From Ligustrum vulgare (Eukaryota; Streptophyta; Magnoliopsida; Lamiales; Oleaceae), in assembly GCA_963555705.1 (NCBI GenBank), contig OY743177.1, positions 51,784,596 through 51,848,595 of the forward strand: a stretch of DNA of 64,000 bases, read 5' to 3'. How positions within the stretch are numbered: the first letter of the stretch is position 1; each line of letters opens with the position of its first letter. Both the position numbers and the translations under genes were made by a program. The notes beneath the pieces are model-generated. The model searched no databases, was not told where the DNA came from, and worked only from the letters and a program-made list of their open reading frames with translations. Positions 10,529 to 19,999 of the stretch are shown in pieces.

Positions 10529-12115
10529 TGATAAGTGTGCTTTACACACTTATTTAGTTCCTAAATTAGCAATTTAATTGAAAAATAGAGCAAATATCTA
10601 CTTATAAATTGTGTTTATCTTGTATAATTAGGTACAAACTCAATTGGAAAGAAACTAGACAAGATCAGAGAGCAATTGAGCGAAAAGAAGAGCAATTTCG
10701 ATGTCCAAGGACGTAATTGAAAGAAATCAAAAGTATGGGGACTCAATTGCAACATCTCAGAAAGATGGAGGACCTACTTTGCAAATATTGCATTGGCATA
10801 TTTGTAATAAAAGTCAAAATTCGAGGACTAAATTGAAGAAGACCAGAAGTTGGAGGACCCAATTGCAAATCATGGAAAGACGGAGCTGCAGGTGAACCAC
10901 GCGATCGCGTGGATCTATCATGTCGCGCTAGCGAATCACGCCTATAAATCAACCCGAGAGTTTTCAAGTCTACCACGCGATCGCGAGGTCAAAAAATTGA
11001 GCAATAATCTGGGCCGACCCGGTGCGACCCGGTTCGGCCCAAATGCCGTTGTTCGCGGATCCACACAAAAACGGGTGTTTTTATGGTATTTTTGCTGTGG
11101 TTTGCTCATAACTTGAACCACAAAACCCTAGCCTCTTTCCTTCTTTTCTCTCTTTTCTTTCTTCTTTTCTTTTCTTTTATTTGTTTTTGTTTTGTTTGTA
11201 ATTTAGTTTGTAGATTATTTTTGATTTCAAAGTTTTAGTCACCATTGAAGCAAGGAAGCAAGAAGTGAGGTGAAGATTCAAAACAAAGTTCAAGGAATTT
11301 TGGGGCAAAAACTCAAGGGAAGTGATTTATTTCATTATCTTGTATTTTTAGTCTTTGATTTCTATACTTTGTGATGTATTTTTGTAAACCTCAACTTTTG
11401 TGCAATATTTATACAATGGGCTAGTTATTTTATGTTGGGATGATTGATGTAGCTTAACTTAGTTTAAGTAATTTAAATATTTGTTTATTAATGTTGAACT
11501 TATTTCATGTGTGTTTGTTATTGAGATTATTCCATGTGTTTAATTGATCACCAAATATATGTTTTGTGAAGTGTATGATAATCGAGAGATATTATGCATT
11601 TTAGACTAAATAACAAATGCTCTAGGTTCTTGTTAAGGATAGAGATATACCTTAAACCCTAGATGATCCATTGAGCTATTTTCACAAAGAGTTAATGTAA
11701 TTGATTGGGCTTTAATCGACATAGAGATATAGTAGGTTAAACCAATTGATTTGAGTTAATTTCACTCGAGAGAGGTAATTAGCTAAGCTTGGAAAATCGG
11801 GTCTAACATTGTAAATGAGTAATTTATTAATTTGCATGTGTTGAGAAATTACTTAAGCAAGAGTTAAGTGAAATCATGAATCCCAACTATTTTATCTTTC
11901 ATTTTCCTTATTTTAATTTTGTTTAAAATTACTTTCGTTAATTTAGAATTGACAAAAATCTATCTTTTAATTGTGTGTTTTAGTTGTTAAGATTAAATTA
12001 ATTAGAGTATAATAGAGTATACATTCCTCGTGGGATCGACAACTCGGACTCAAAAACTCCACTTTATTACTTGTACGCGACTCGTGCGCTTGAGGTGCAC
12101 TATTTTGAGCGAACA
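10529..12115 (+). repeat. 5' LTR (1587 bp)
   Basis: Starts TG and ends CA. It holds two 16-bp CG-rich palindromes flanking a TATA box, a pyrimidine-rich CTTTCTTCTTTTC leader near 11130-11180, and the conserved end region with GGGATCGACAACTCGGACTC. Short open frames inside it recur in the 3' LTR and are not genes. Confidence 0.95.
10897..10988 (+). promoter_or_regulatory. LTR promoter: TATA box between two CG palindromes
   Basis: CCACGCGATCGCGTGG at 10897-10912 is a perfect 16-bp palindrome. A near copy, CCACGCGATCGCGAGG, is at 10973-10988. Between them at 10943-10949 is TATAAAT, the likely core promoter of the LTR. The same layout is in the 3' LTR (15538-15553, TATAAAT near 15583, 15614-15629), with each palindrome changed by one base. 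The placement suggests binding sites for a dimeric factor; this is inference. Confidence 0.55.
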
Positions 12116-12121
12116 AGTTTT

Positions 12122-12139
12122 TGGCACCGTTGTCGGGGA
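12122..12139 (+). other. Primer-binding site, tRNA-Asp type
   Basis: TGGCACCGTTGTCGGGGA begins six bases after the LTR. It matches, with two transitions, the complement of the 3' end of plant tRNA-Asp (TGGCGCCGTTGCCGGGGA). This primer is usual for Athila-type gypsy elements. The intact form is present at 35394-35411. Confidence 0.8.
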
Positions 12140-12333
12140 ATGTTTTTACTTTGATTATTACTTTAGTTAATTTTTGTTTTAACAATTTGTAATTATTTTT
12201 CTTTTATGTTTTGTTTTGTTACATTCGGTTGACCACCATTAATCTAATCTTTCTTGTGTTTGGTTTTCTTTCTATGCATATTTGATTTTAACATTGGCAA
12301 AATAGGAAAGCAATTGCATTGAACAATCTCAAC

Positions 12334-13086
12334 ATGGGTGGTGAATACATGCTTGAAGAATATTCAAGTTGTGAAATTTGTTACAAGATGCATTGTAATG
12401 GACAATGTTTGTTTTCGGGGAATGATTTGATTACATCGAAGCTTATTGGGTTTAGACAACATTTGAAATGCTGAAAACAAGCAATTGATAAATTGGATGT
12501 GAGTTACATGCTCTTGGGGGATTGTGTACCGGATGATTGGGATGAGGACATCACTCTTGTAGGAGATGGTCCTCCATTATTGAATGAAAAGGTACTTGCA
12601 AAGTATTTCAATGAGCTTGCCAATTTGGATGAAGATGATATGTTTATGGGGGATGCCATGTATTGGGAAGAATTTCGAATGTGGGGGTATAATCCACTCT
12701 TGGGAATTAATAGGAAAAACTTGCCTTTGCCCATGGATTCAAATTATGGATCGGTCATTCAATCCGAGAAGACATCAACTAAAGAAGATGAGCTTGAAGA
12801 GAATGACAATTTAATCACACAAGGATCACATGAGGAAGTGGCAATTAATGAGGAAGAGATCAAATCAAATTCTCTCAACTTCATTGATTGTCCAATAATT
12901 GATTTTGTAATTAAGCCACTTGAGGAGGTGCAAGTCTATTTAGTTGAGTTCGAATTGGATGGAATAGGCAAGTCCCATGACTTTGGAAGGGGCAAGGTGC
13001 AAGTGTTTAGATCAAATGAAGAGTGGGGCAAAGCCAAAAGAAGCAAAATGGGGAAGGCATCAAAAGCTATGTTTAGAGTGCCATGA
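12334..13086 (+). pseudogene. Acidic ORF of unknown function in the non-autonomous element
   Basis: An ATG at 12334 opens a frame of 46 codons closed by TGA at 12472-12474. The same frame stays open from there to a stop at 13084-13086 (197 codons from a TTG at 12493). Taken together this looks like one protein of about 250 residues with a single stop. The first part has a Cys cluster (Cys-Glu-Ile-Cys, then Cys-Asn-Gly-Gln-Cys). The middle is strongly acidic with GDCVPDDWDED and MFMGDAMYWEEF. The end is basic (KAKRSKMGKASK). I recognise no domain; it is neither a clear gag nor an enzyme. It sits where gag-pol would be, just upstream of the conserved hairpin at 13133. It could be an element-specific protein or a captured host fragment. 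Confidence 0.5.
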
Positions 13087-13132
13087 AGTGCTTATGTGGA
13101 GAGTCGAGCTAATGACTTTAAAATAAGCGCTT

Positions 13133-13150
13133 AATGGGAGGCAACCCATT
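13133..13150 (+). promoter_or_regulatory. Conserved RNA hairpin after the last ORF
   Basis: AATGGG-AGGCAA-CCCATT forms a 6-bp stem with a 6-base loop, 47 bases past the ORF stop. The same loop with a different but still paired stem (CGGG/CCCG) follows the protease ORF of the other Athila-like element at 37853-37866. Both are preceded by GCTT. Loop conservation with stem covariation suggests an RNA structure. Confidence 0.6.
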
Positions 13151-13607
13151 CTCTATCATTTACTTGCTTTATTTTTATTTTTTGTATAGTATTTACTTTC
13201 TTGCATTTTATTTACTTTCTTGCAAATAAGTTGGTTGGGTCAAGTCTCTATCTTCTACATTTAGTTTCCTCAATTTGGGTGGTGTGAAATAGCTCTAATA
13301 CATTCTCATTTAATTCTAACATATACTCATATCAAACTTTCAAAGTCAAAATTTGCTTAAAAACTCATTTTTAAATCACTTGGTTCTTATTGTCTTTTAT
13401 CTTCAAGTGTGATTTAATATTGACGTGGATGGGCAAATTGTATGGGATTTATGAGTTAGAATTGAGATGTTGAATGTGATTTAAATTTTTGGGTCATTCA
13501 CCACTTAATATCTACTCTTTTCTTCTGTTTACATAGGATGCTCACAAGGTGTTCGATGAAATACCTCATTGGAGAAATTTGTGTTCAATTGATTGGAGGT
13601 TTCAACA

Positions 13608-14104
13608 CAAGTTTGGGGGTGAATTGTTGGTGATTGTAATGAGAGTTTCACATGCCCAAGACTACTTATTAGTGCCCCACCACTTCTTGGGATGTCTGGT
13701 AACTTCTTTCCTCTTACTTTGATTTTATTTTACACATTGAGGACAATGTGCATTTCAAGTTTGGGGGTGATTTCCTATTTTGTATTGACATGTTAGATAG
13801 CCTTGCCGGCCAGGATTACTTAGATGTTTAAAATTGTTATTGATTCATGATTTATGACCAATATGCTACTTGTCTCTACTTTTACAAAATGCTTATCCAT
13901 GCAAGATCATATTTATCTTGAGCACAATAGTCATGATGGATTGTTGGTGAAGTTTAGGAATTGTTGAAGGGTGAAGAGGTTAATGGAGTAGAAGAATTAG
14001 GTTGTGAGCTTGTATTTTTAATTTTTATCAACCTATCAAATGTTTCCCAAAACTCTAAATCTCTTGATCCTATTTTAAGACAAGTTTGGGGGTGGTCGAC
14101 CAGG
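13608..14104 (+). repeat. Three internal copies of the polypurine-tract motif
   Basis: The exact 14-mer CAAGTTTGGGGGTG lies at 13608-13621, 13756-13769 and 14091-14104. A fourth copy at 15156-15169 is the real polypurine tract touching the 3' LTR. The second copy is preceded by the palindrome ACATTGAGGACAATGT (13734-13749). A matching palindrome plus G-rich motif occurs at 39153-39190 in the neighbouring element. Confidence 0.75.
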
Positions 14105-14235
14105 TGAAGGAGACGGTCTAGACGTGTGGTGATTCCATGCATGTTGGAAATAAATTTTGTGTGGAGTGTATTTTTCCAAGTATAAGCTAAGTAATGACCA
14201 TATGCTAAAGTTCTAAGCCCATTTTAATCTTTTGC

Positions 14236-14590
14236 ATTGCATTTCCCTATCTCGAAGCCTTTTTGACTCGAGTAATTAAGCCCGTAGGAGTATCTTGAAA
14301 CTTGGTGCCTTAAGTTTGAAACTTGGGAGTCACCGGCCGAAAGCTCGCTACATGGGTCAATTAGAAAGCTTAATGAGTAGGGTATTTACACACACACTTG
14401 AAAAAAAAAAGCACATCATCATTGCATTCGCTTAATAAGTCTACCCTACTTCGTAGCCTTTTTGACTTGAGTTAATAAGTTCGTAGGGGTATTTTGAAAC
14501 CTGGTACCCTTTGATCTAAAAAAATCAGGGAGCTGCCGACCTAAAGCTCGCTACATGGGTCAATTGGAAAGCTTAAGGGAGTGGGGAAGT
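14236..14590 (+). repeat. Diverged internal duplication in the 3' region
   Basis: The block CGAAGCCTTTTTGACTCGAG ... CCCGTAGGAGTATCTTGAAACTTGGT ... AAAGCTCGCTACATGGGTCAATTAGAAAGCTTAA (about 14250-14370) recurs about 200 bp later (14450-14575) with the same landmarks. The phrase AAAGCTCGCTACATGGGTCAATT is shared exactly. Non-coding; no function is known to me. Confidence 0.7.
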
Positions 14591-15155
14591 CACGAGCAAA
14601 CATCATGTTAGTTGTTAGAAATCATGCATTTGTACTTGCATAAGGGCTTAGATTAATAGTGGGTTTGAATTGCTTAGTATAAACTTGAATGTCGAAGCAC
14701 TCATTTAGTGGAGAGTCAGTGCATTTCTAGATTTTTGAAATTTTCGGTAAAACACGCCCAAACTAGAGTGGAAAAAGAAAATGGTGATTTGAGAGTACCC
14801 TCTAGAATTGCATCCTGGGAGAGGAAAGAAAAATATTTATTGGGGGATGAATGTCACGAGTGGGAAAGGAAAGAATTGACCACTAACGGTGGGTAGTTTT
14901 GACTTGAAACCTCTTTACTCATCAATATTCTCGAAACTTAATTGACAATTGAAAGTGACTATGCACACACACACACCGATCGAACATCGGATTAGCTAAA
15001 CTTCTTTTTGGTAGCATTATTTGGAATCATACTTTTGAATTGATTATACAATTTTACACTCGTGAGTAATTTGCAAGTTATCCAACTTTGTTGATCTATA
15101 TTTCACGTTACTTGATTGCACTAGTAGATAATTTTGCTCGAGATGAGCAAAAGCT

Positions 15156-15169
15156 CAAGTTTGGGGGTG
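15156..15169 (+). other. Polypurine tract
   Basis: CAAGTTTGGGGGTG ends directly at the first base of the 3' LTR, the position required for second-strand priming. Confidence 0.85.
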
Positions 15170-16756
15170 TGATAAGTGTGCTTTACACACTTATTTAGTT
15201 CCTAAATTAGCAATTTAATTGACAAATAGAGTAAATATCTACTTATAAATTGTGTTTATCTTGTACAACTAGGTACAAACTCAATTGGAAAGAAACAAGA
15301 CAAGATCGGAGAGCAATTGAGCGAAAAGAAGAGCAATTTCGATGTCCAAGGATGTAATTGAAAGAAATCAAAAGTATGGGGACTCAATTGCAACATCTCA
15401 GAAAGATGGAGGACCTACTTTGCAAATATTGCATGGGCATATTTGTAATAAAAGTCAAAATTCGAGGACTAAATTGAAGAAGACCAGAAGTTGGAGGACC
15501 CAATTGCAAATCATGGAAAGACGGAGCTGCAGGTGAACCACGCCATCGCGTGGATCTATCATGTCGCACTCACGAATCACGCATATAAATCAACCCGAGA
15601 GTTTTCAAGTCTACCACGCGATTGCGTGGTCAAAAAATTGAGCAATAATCTGGGCCGACCCGGTGCGACCCGGTTCGGCCCAAATGCTGTTGTTCGCGGA
15701 TCCACATGAAAACGGGTGTTTTTATGGTATTTTTGCTAGGGTTTGCTCATAACTTGAACCACAAAACCCTAGCCTCTTTCCTTCTTTTCTCTCTTTTCTT
15801 TCTTCTTTTCTTTTCTTTTCTTTGTTTTTGTTTTGTTTGTAATTTAGTTTGTAGATTATTTTTGATTTCAAAGTTTTAGTCACCATTGAAGCAAGGAAGC
15901 AAGAAGTGAGGTGAAGATTCAAAACAAAGTTCAAGGAATTTTGGGGCAAAAACTCAAGGGAAGTGATTTATTTCATTATCTTGTATTTTTAATCTTTGAT
16001 TTCTATACTTTGTGATGTATTTTTGTAAACCTCAACTTTTGTGCAATATTTATACAATGGGCTAGTTGTTTTATGTTTGGATGATTGATGTAGCTTAACT
16101 TAGTTTAAGTAATTTTAATGTTTGTTTATTAATGTTGAACTTATTTCATGTGTGTTTGTTATTGAGATTATTCCATGTGTTTAATTGATCACCAAATATA
16201 TATTTTGTGAAGTGTATGATAATCGAGAGATATTATGCATTTTAGACCAAATAACAAATGCTCTAGGTTCTTGTTAAGGATAGAAATATACCTTAAACCC
16301 TAGATTATCCATTGTGCTATTTTCACAAAGAGTTAATGCAATTGATTGGGCTTTAATTGACATAGAGATATAGTAGGTTAAACCAATTGATTTGGGTTAA
16401 TTTCACTCGAGAGAGGTAATTAGCTAAGCTTGAAAAATCGGGTCTAACATTGTAAATGAGTAATTTATTAATTTGCATGTGTTGAGAAATTACTTAAGCA
16501 AGAATTAAGTGAAATCATGAATCCCAACTATTTTATCTTTCATTTTCCTTATTTTAATTTTGTTTAAAATTACTTTCGTTAATTTAGAATTGTCAAAAAT
16601 CCATCTTTTAATTGTGTGTTTTATTTGTTAAGATTAAATTAATTAGAGTATAATAGAGTATACATTCCTCGTGAGATCGACAACCCGGACTCAAAAAGTT
16701 CACTTTATTACTTGTACGCGACCCGTGCGCTTGCGGTACACTATTTTGAGCGAACA
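15170..16756 (+). repeat. 3' LTR (1587 bp)
   Basis: Same length as the 5' LTR, with scattered substitutions and no sizeable indel. It ends GAGCGAACA and is followed by the target duplication GTGAA (16757-16761). Confidence 0.95.
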
Positions 16757-16816
16757 GTGAAAAATGTGTGTAGTTTTTTCATTTTTCATGGAAAAACATA
16801 CCTATCAAACGGACCC
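16757..16816. repeat. Dispersed MITE-like repeat, copy A, right part
   Basis: The sequence after the target duplication (TTTTTTCATTTTTCATGGAAAAA ... TATCAAACGGACCCTAAG) corresponds to the right end of copy B at about 42880-42930. It closes the repeat that begins near 9995 and is split by the LTR element. Confidence 0.5.
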
Positions 16817-16818
16817 TA

Positions 16819-16916
16819 AGAGCCTGTTTGGTTTAGGAGAAATTGGAAAAAAAAAAATTGAATGCGTAGTTGACAAGTTAAAAAATGTGTAAAGTGATGG
16901 GTTCCAAATAGGGCCT
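16819..16916. mobile_element. Short MITE, 98 bp
   Basis: The left end AGAGCCTGTTTGG and the reversed right end AGGCCCTATTTGGAACCC form imperfect inverted repeats of the same type as the element at 10040-10208. Non-coding. Confidence 0.45.
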
Positions 16917-16949
16917 AAATGTGTGTGTAAATTGTGGTGCCCATATTTG

Positions 16950-16988
<39 letters not shown>

Positions 16989-17029
16989 CCCCCACATTTT
17001 AATTACACAAAATATTTCAATATTTACTG
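16917..17029. repeat. CA microsatellite and flank
   Basis: An uninterrupted CA run occupies about 16953-16980 and is followed by AAACACACCCCCCAC. No other feature is seen. Confidence 0.8.
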
Positions 17030-17425
17030 ACTTTTACTTTTATGTTCTCAATTTTTCGACGCATAATTATTTTTAACTTTCAATTAATTAACCTATTTTG
17101 TTTCTAAGCACAATTTTTATTCAAATATTCTGAAAATGTGCATTTAGAAGAGGGGAAATATTATTTTTTGACTTTTATTTTTGTTATTTATCTCAATTAT
17201 TTAAAAATAAAGTTGAGAAATAAGTTTTTTTTGCCCTCGTAATAAATATTTGGACAAAAATATCTCTATAGTTAAGATGTGAAAACTAATAGATGGTTGA
17301 TGATAAAAAAATATATATATATTTTAAAAAATTTGGAGGATAAGTGTAAATAAAAATAAGAAAAGTTTAAGACATTCATTGCAATTAAAATGTAGTGTAG
17401 TTAACAAATGTTATGGTTTCAGTAT
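17030..17425. repeat. Dispersed repeat shared with the Helitron at 42958-50797
   Basis: The order of phrases TTCAATTAATTAAC(C/A)TATTTTGTTTCTAA, GACTTTTATTTT, GGAC(A/G)AAAAT, AAGATGTG(A/G)AAA, TTGATGAT and CATT(G/A)CAATTAAAAT is the same at about 45200-45535. This copy lies just before a Helitron-type 5' end at 17439. Its nature is unknown; it could be Helitron-associated filler captured more than once. Confidence 0.6.
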
Positions 17426-17438
17426 AATTACTCATATA

Positions 17439-17587
17439 TCTATACTACTTCTAAAATGCTACATTTTTGGTCAATAATACTCTCAAAAATAATTTATAAT
17501 TTATTATTTGTCCTTTGATTATTTTATTTGAACTAAAATATCTTATAACTAAATGATGATCATTATCCTTTCAATTCTTTTTATTTA
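17439..17587 (+). mobile_element. Helitron 5' end fragment
   Basis: TCTATACTACTTCTAAAATG follows an A at 17438 and resembles the TC-initial 5' ends of plant Helitrons. No 3' hairpin in the same orientation is found nearby, so only the end is seen. Confidence 0.4.
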
Positions 17588-17790
17588 CTAGTGGGACGTC
17601 GTGTGATGCACGACATTGAGCGTAAATGATTTGGTGTTATGTCGTAAATGAATTGGATTACAAGAAATAATCTTCTACCACACACACGCGCGCACACACA
17701 CACACACATATAAAATTCTAATATAAGATCATCATCTTCAATTATAAAACTTACAAAACATGTTTATTGATAAACCTTTTTCAATATTCT
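17588..17790 (-). mobile_element. Helitron 3' end, minus orientation
   Basis: On the minus strand the sequence reads GTCGTGCATCACACGAC, a perfect 6-bp stem, then GTCCCACTAG followed by T. This is the Helitron 3' signature: a hairpin about ten bases before CTAG, inserted next to a T. The body would run to higher coordinates, where it meets a CA/CG microsatellite (about 17680-17708) and is then cut by the LTR element starting at 17791. Confidence 0.6.
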
Positions 17791-19027
17791 TGATAGGGTG
17801 CATAATTGTTGTTTTATTCATGCTACTTTTTCTTAATTCAACGATTTTAAATGCTTAAATTATGGATATTAATCATATTTTATGTTTTGTGGATTAGATG
17901 GAAGGATTAGATCAAAATGGATTCAATATCACAAATTCAAGAACAAGTTTGGAACTCAAAAAGTACACAATCAGATCAGAATTTTGCATAAGACGTGGGC
18001 ACGCCTTATTAATTCTAAAAGACAGCAACCTCAAATAATTAATGGCTGGATTTGAGAGGTAACAACCTGGGATAAAAGTCAACAATTGGAGAAGTTTTGA
18101 AGCCCAACAAGTGATGTCTTGGACTTGGGATTCATCTGGTGGAAACAATTGAAAAGACTAGCAGTTGGACATTTTTGATGTTACGTTTTGGAAGACAAAG
18201 GCCTGGTTATTGACCTAACTTTCGGAAAAAAAAAAGAGGTGGGGACTTTTCTTGGTTATAAAAACCCAGCAGCTCAACAATAAAAGAAGAAGAAAAATCT
18301 GTGCCGCAAAAGGTCTCGGCTGCAACACGTTGGAAGGAACAGATTCTTGAACTACTCTGGATTGGATGAATACATTATGACTAGGAATTAGATACCACAT
18401 CAGCCACGTTTTCATCAATCTTGAATTTGGAGTTTGACTTCTTGTTTAGTGATTATTCTTTTTAGTTTTTAATTTGCAATGTTTATGGATAGCTAAATTT
18501 TTATTCAAGTGCAAGGATAATTGAAGTTTTGATTCTACAAGAATTGTGAGATCTAATTAATTTAATTGTTATTTTATTTGTTTTCAATTTATATATCTTT
18601 TGTTTGCATCAAAGTGGTTGTTTTGATTTATTAATACAAAGTGCACGTTGTTTAAATTTTCAAAACGATACTTAGTCAATTAGAAATCTAAATCCGTAAT
18701 TGTTTAGGTTTTCTAATACAAGTGGCAAATAACATAGTTGATTATTTACTGATTTTTTAGTCATGTTATGAAGATTTATAACCTAGCTTAAATGAATCAC
18801 ACGTGTGAATTTGTTGGTTAGAATTGGTCGTCTCTCTAGAAATTGATGCTATTGGTAAATTAAATCCTACGATCGTATCTAGGGTTGTTTATTGATTAGG
18901 AAAATAATTAACGAGCGTCTCTTGATTATCGATAAAGTAAGGAGAGATAGGTTGTTAGATCGTATGAATGACCAAAACCAATTTAGAAAATGAGTAAAAG
19001 ATTTTATTTTTGCATCCATGATCAATT
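17791..19027 (+). repeat. 5' LTR, first part
   Basis: The first 1237 bp of a 5' LTR of about 1.5 kb. It includes a TATA box (TATAAAAA, 18257-18264) and the imperfect palindrome ATAAGACGTGGGCACGCC (from 17988). It is interrupted by the CACTA insertion; the target copy ATT is 19025-19027. Confidence 0.92.
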
Positions 19028-19136
19028 CACTAGTACAAAAAGGCACCAAAAAAATGAGGAACATACGTCGGTTTTTCAAAAAAATGACGCATAAAATAGC
19101 ACGGTGGCATTTTCGTAATTAAAATTTAGGAATAGG

Positions 19137-19398
19137 TGTCGGTTTCTATTTTAAACCGACGCGCAAAGTTGGACCGCCGACTTTGCGCGTCGGTTTCCTT
19201 TAAAACCGACGCGAGAAACTCCGGTTTCTCGCGTCGGTTCATATAGAACCGACGCGCAAAGCCGGACGGTCCGACTTTGCGCGTCGGTTCTATATGAACC
19301 GACGCGCAAAGTCGGACCGTCCGGCTTTGCGCGTCGGTTTACCTTGAACCGACGCGAGAAACCGGCGTTTCTCGCGTCGGTTTTAAAGGAAAAACCGA
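19137..19398. repeat. Left subterminal palindrome array of the CACTA element
   Basis: About ten alternating GCGTCGGTT and AACCGACGC(G) motifs are separated by CAAAG, GAGAAAC or GCCGGAC spacers, making a chain of inverted repeats. In En/Spm elements subterminal motifs are the sites bound by the element's DNA-binding protein. Here they are CG-rich and would be strong methylation targets. Confidence 0.9.
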
Positions 19399-19791
19399 CG
19401 TCCAATCTAATAAATTATTCCCGGTATATTTTCATAACTCTCGCGCCTCTTTCTCTCTTTCAGTACACTTCTCTCTAGCTATACACTCACGCCTCTCTTT
19501 CTCTCACAATTCACTCTCACAATTTCTCTCTACTCTCACGCCGGCTCTCCCTCTTTTGTGAACGTCGCCGCCTCCACCGCCCTCACTCTTCTACCGCCGC
19601 CGCCTCCACCGACATTGTAAGACCCGACTCTCATTTTTGTTTATAAAAGTATGTATATGTATTTGTGTATATATATTTATGTGTATATAAATGTGTCTGC
19701 GTGTATATATATATATATTTGTGTGTGTGTGTGTATATATATGACTGTGTATATATTTGTGTGTGTATGTATGTGTGTGTATATATATATA

Positions 19792-19827
<36 letters not shown>

Positions 19828-19999
19828 AATGTGTATATATAATCTATATAGATATGTATATAATTAGTCTCTGTGTATGTATATATCTATATATATATTT
19901 GTTATTATATTAATATGATAATTACATGTTAATTAATATGTATAAATGTGTTAATTAAATTTTAATATATATAAATTTGGGTGTTAAATTTATATTGTT
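19399..19999 (+). other. CACTA leader: CT-rich segment and TA/GT microsatellite
   Basis: A CTCT-rich, CGCC-containing leader at about 19440-19620 resembles a plant 5' untranslated region and ends near a possible splice donor (TTGTAAGACC, 19616). It is followed by a TATATG/TGTGTG microsatellite at about 19640-19912. Cys- and Tyr-rich open frames in the microsatellite are artefacts. Confidence 0.6.

Larger units (their letters stand above)
10529..16756 (+). mobile_element. Complete non-autonomous LTR retrotransposon (Athila/Tat-related derivative)
   Basis: Two LTRs of exactly 1587 bp begin TGATAAGTGTGC and end GAGCGAACA. They are bounded by the 5-bp duplication GTGAA (10524-10528 and 16757-16761). 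A primer-binding site follows the left LTR and a polypurine tract precedes the right one. The 3054-bp interior has no gag, protease, reverse transcriptase, RNase H or integrase, only one acidic ORF of unknown function and conserved non-coding motifs. The LTRs differ at a few dozen positions by eye, so the insertion is moderately old. Mobilisation would need enzymes from an autonomous relative. The primer-site type and the shared 3' motifs tie it to the Athila-like element at 17791-41993. Confidence 0.93.

Noticed and set aside
10701..11116. ORFs in the 5' LTR, repeated at 15342-15709
   Set aside because: They overlap the LTR promoter, exist in both LTRs and show no conserved coding pattern.
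12122..12139. tRNA gene fragments
   Set aside because: The tRNA-like sequences here, at 35394, 53463, 63176 and 30089 are 12-18-bp primer-binding complements next to LTRs, not tRNA genes.
17439..17592. A complete 150-bp Helitron between the TC end at 17439 and CTAG at 17588
   Set aside because: ACTAGT is symmetric, but the hairpin lies on its right side, so the 3' end belongs to a minus-strand element running the other way.
18215..18418. Minus-strand ORF shared with 41858-42052
   Set aside because: Both lie in the copies of the same LTR; the second becomes a fusion only because the LTR joins a gag fragment at 41993.
19651..19913. Cys- and Tyr-rich small proteins
   Set aside because: They are translations of a TATATG/TGTGTG microsatellite.
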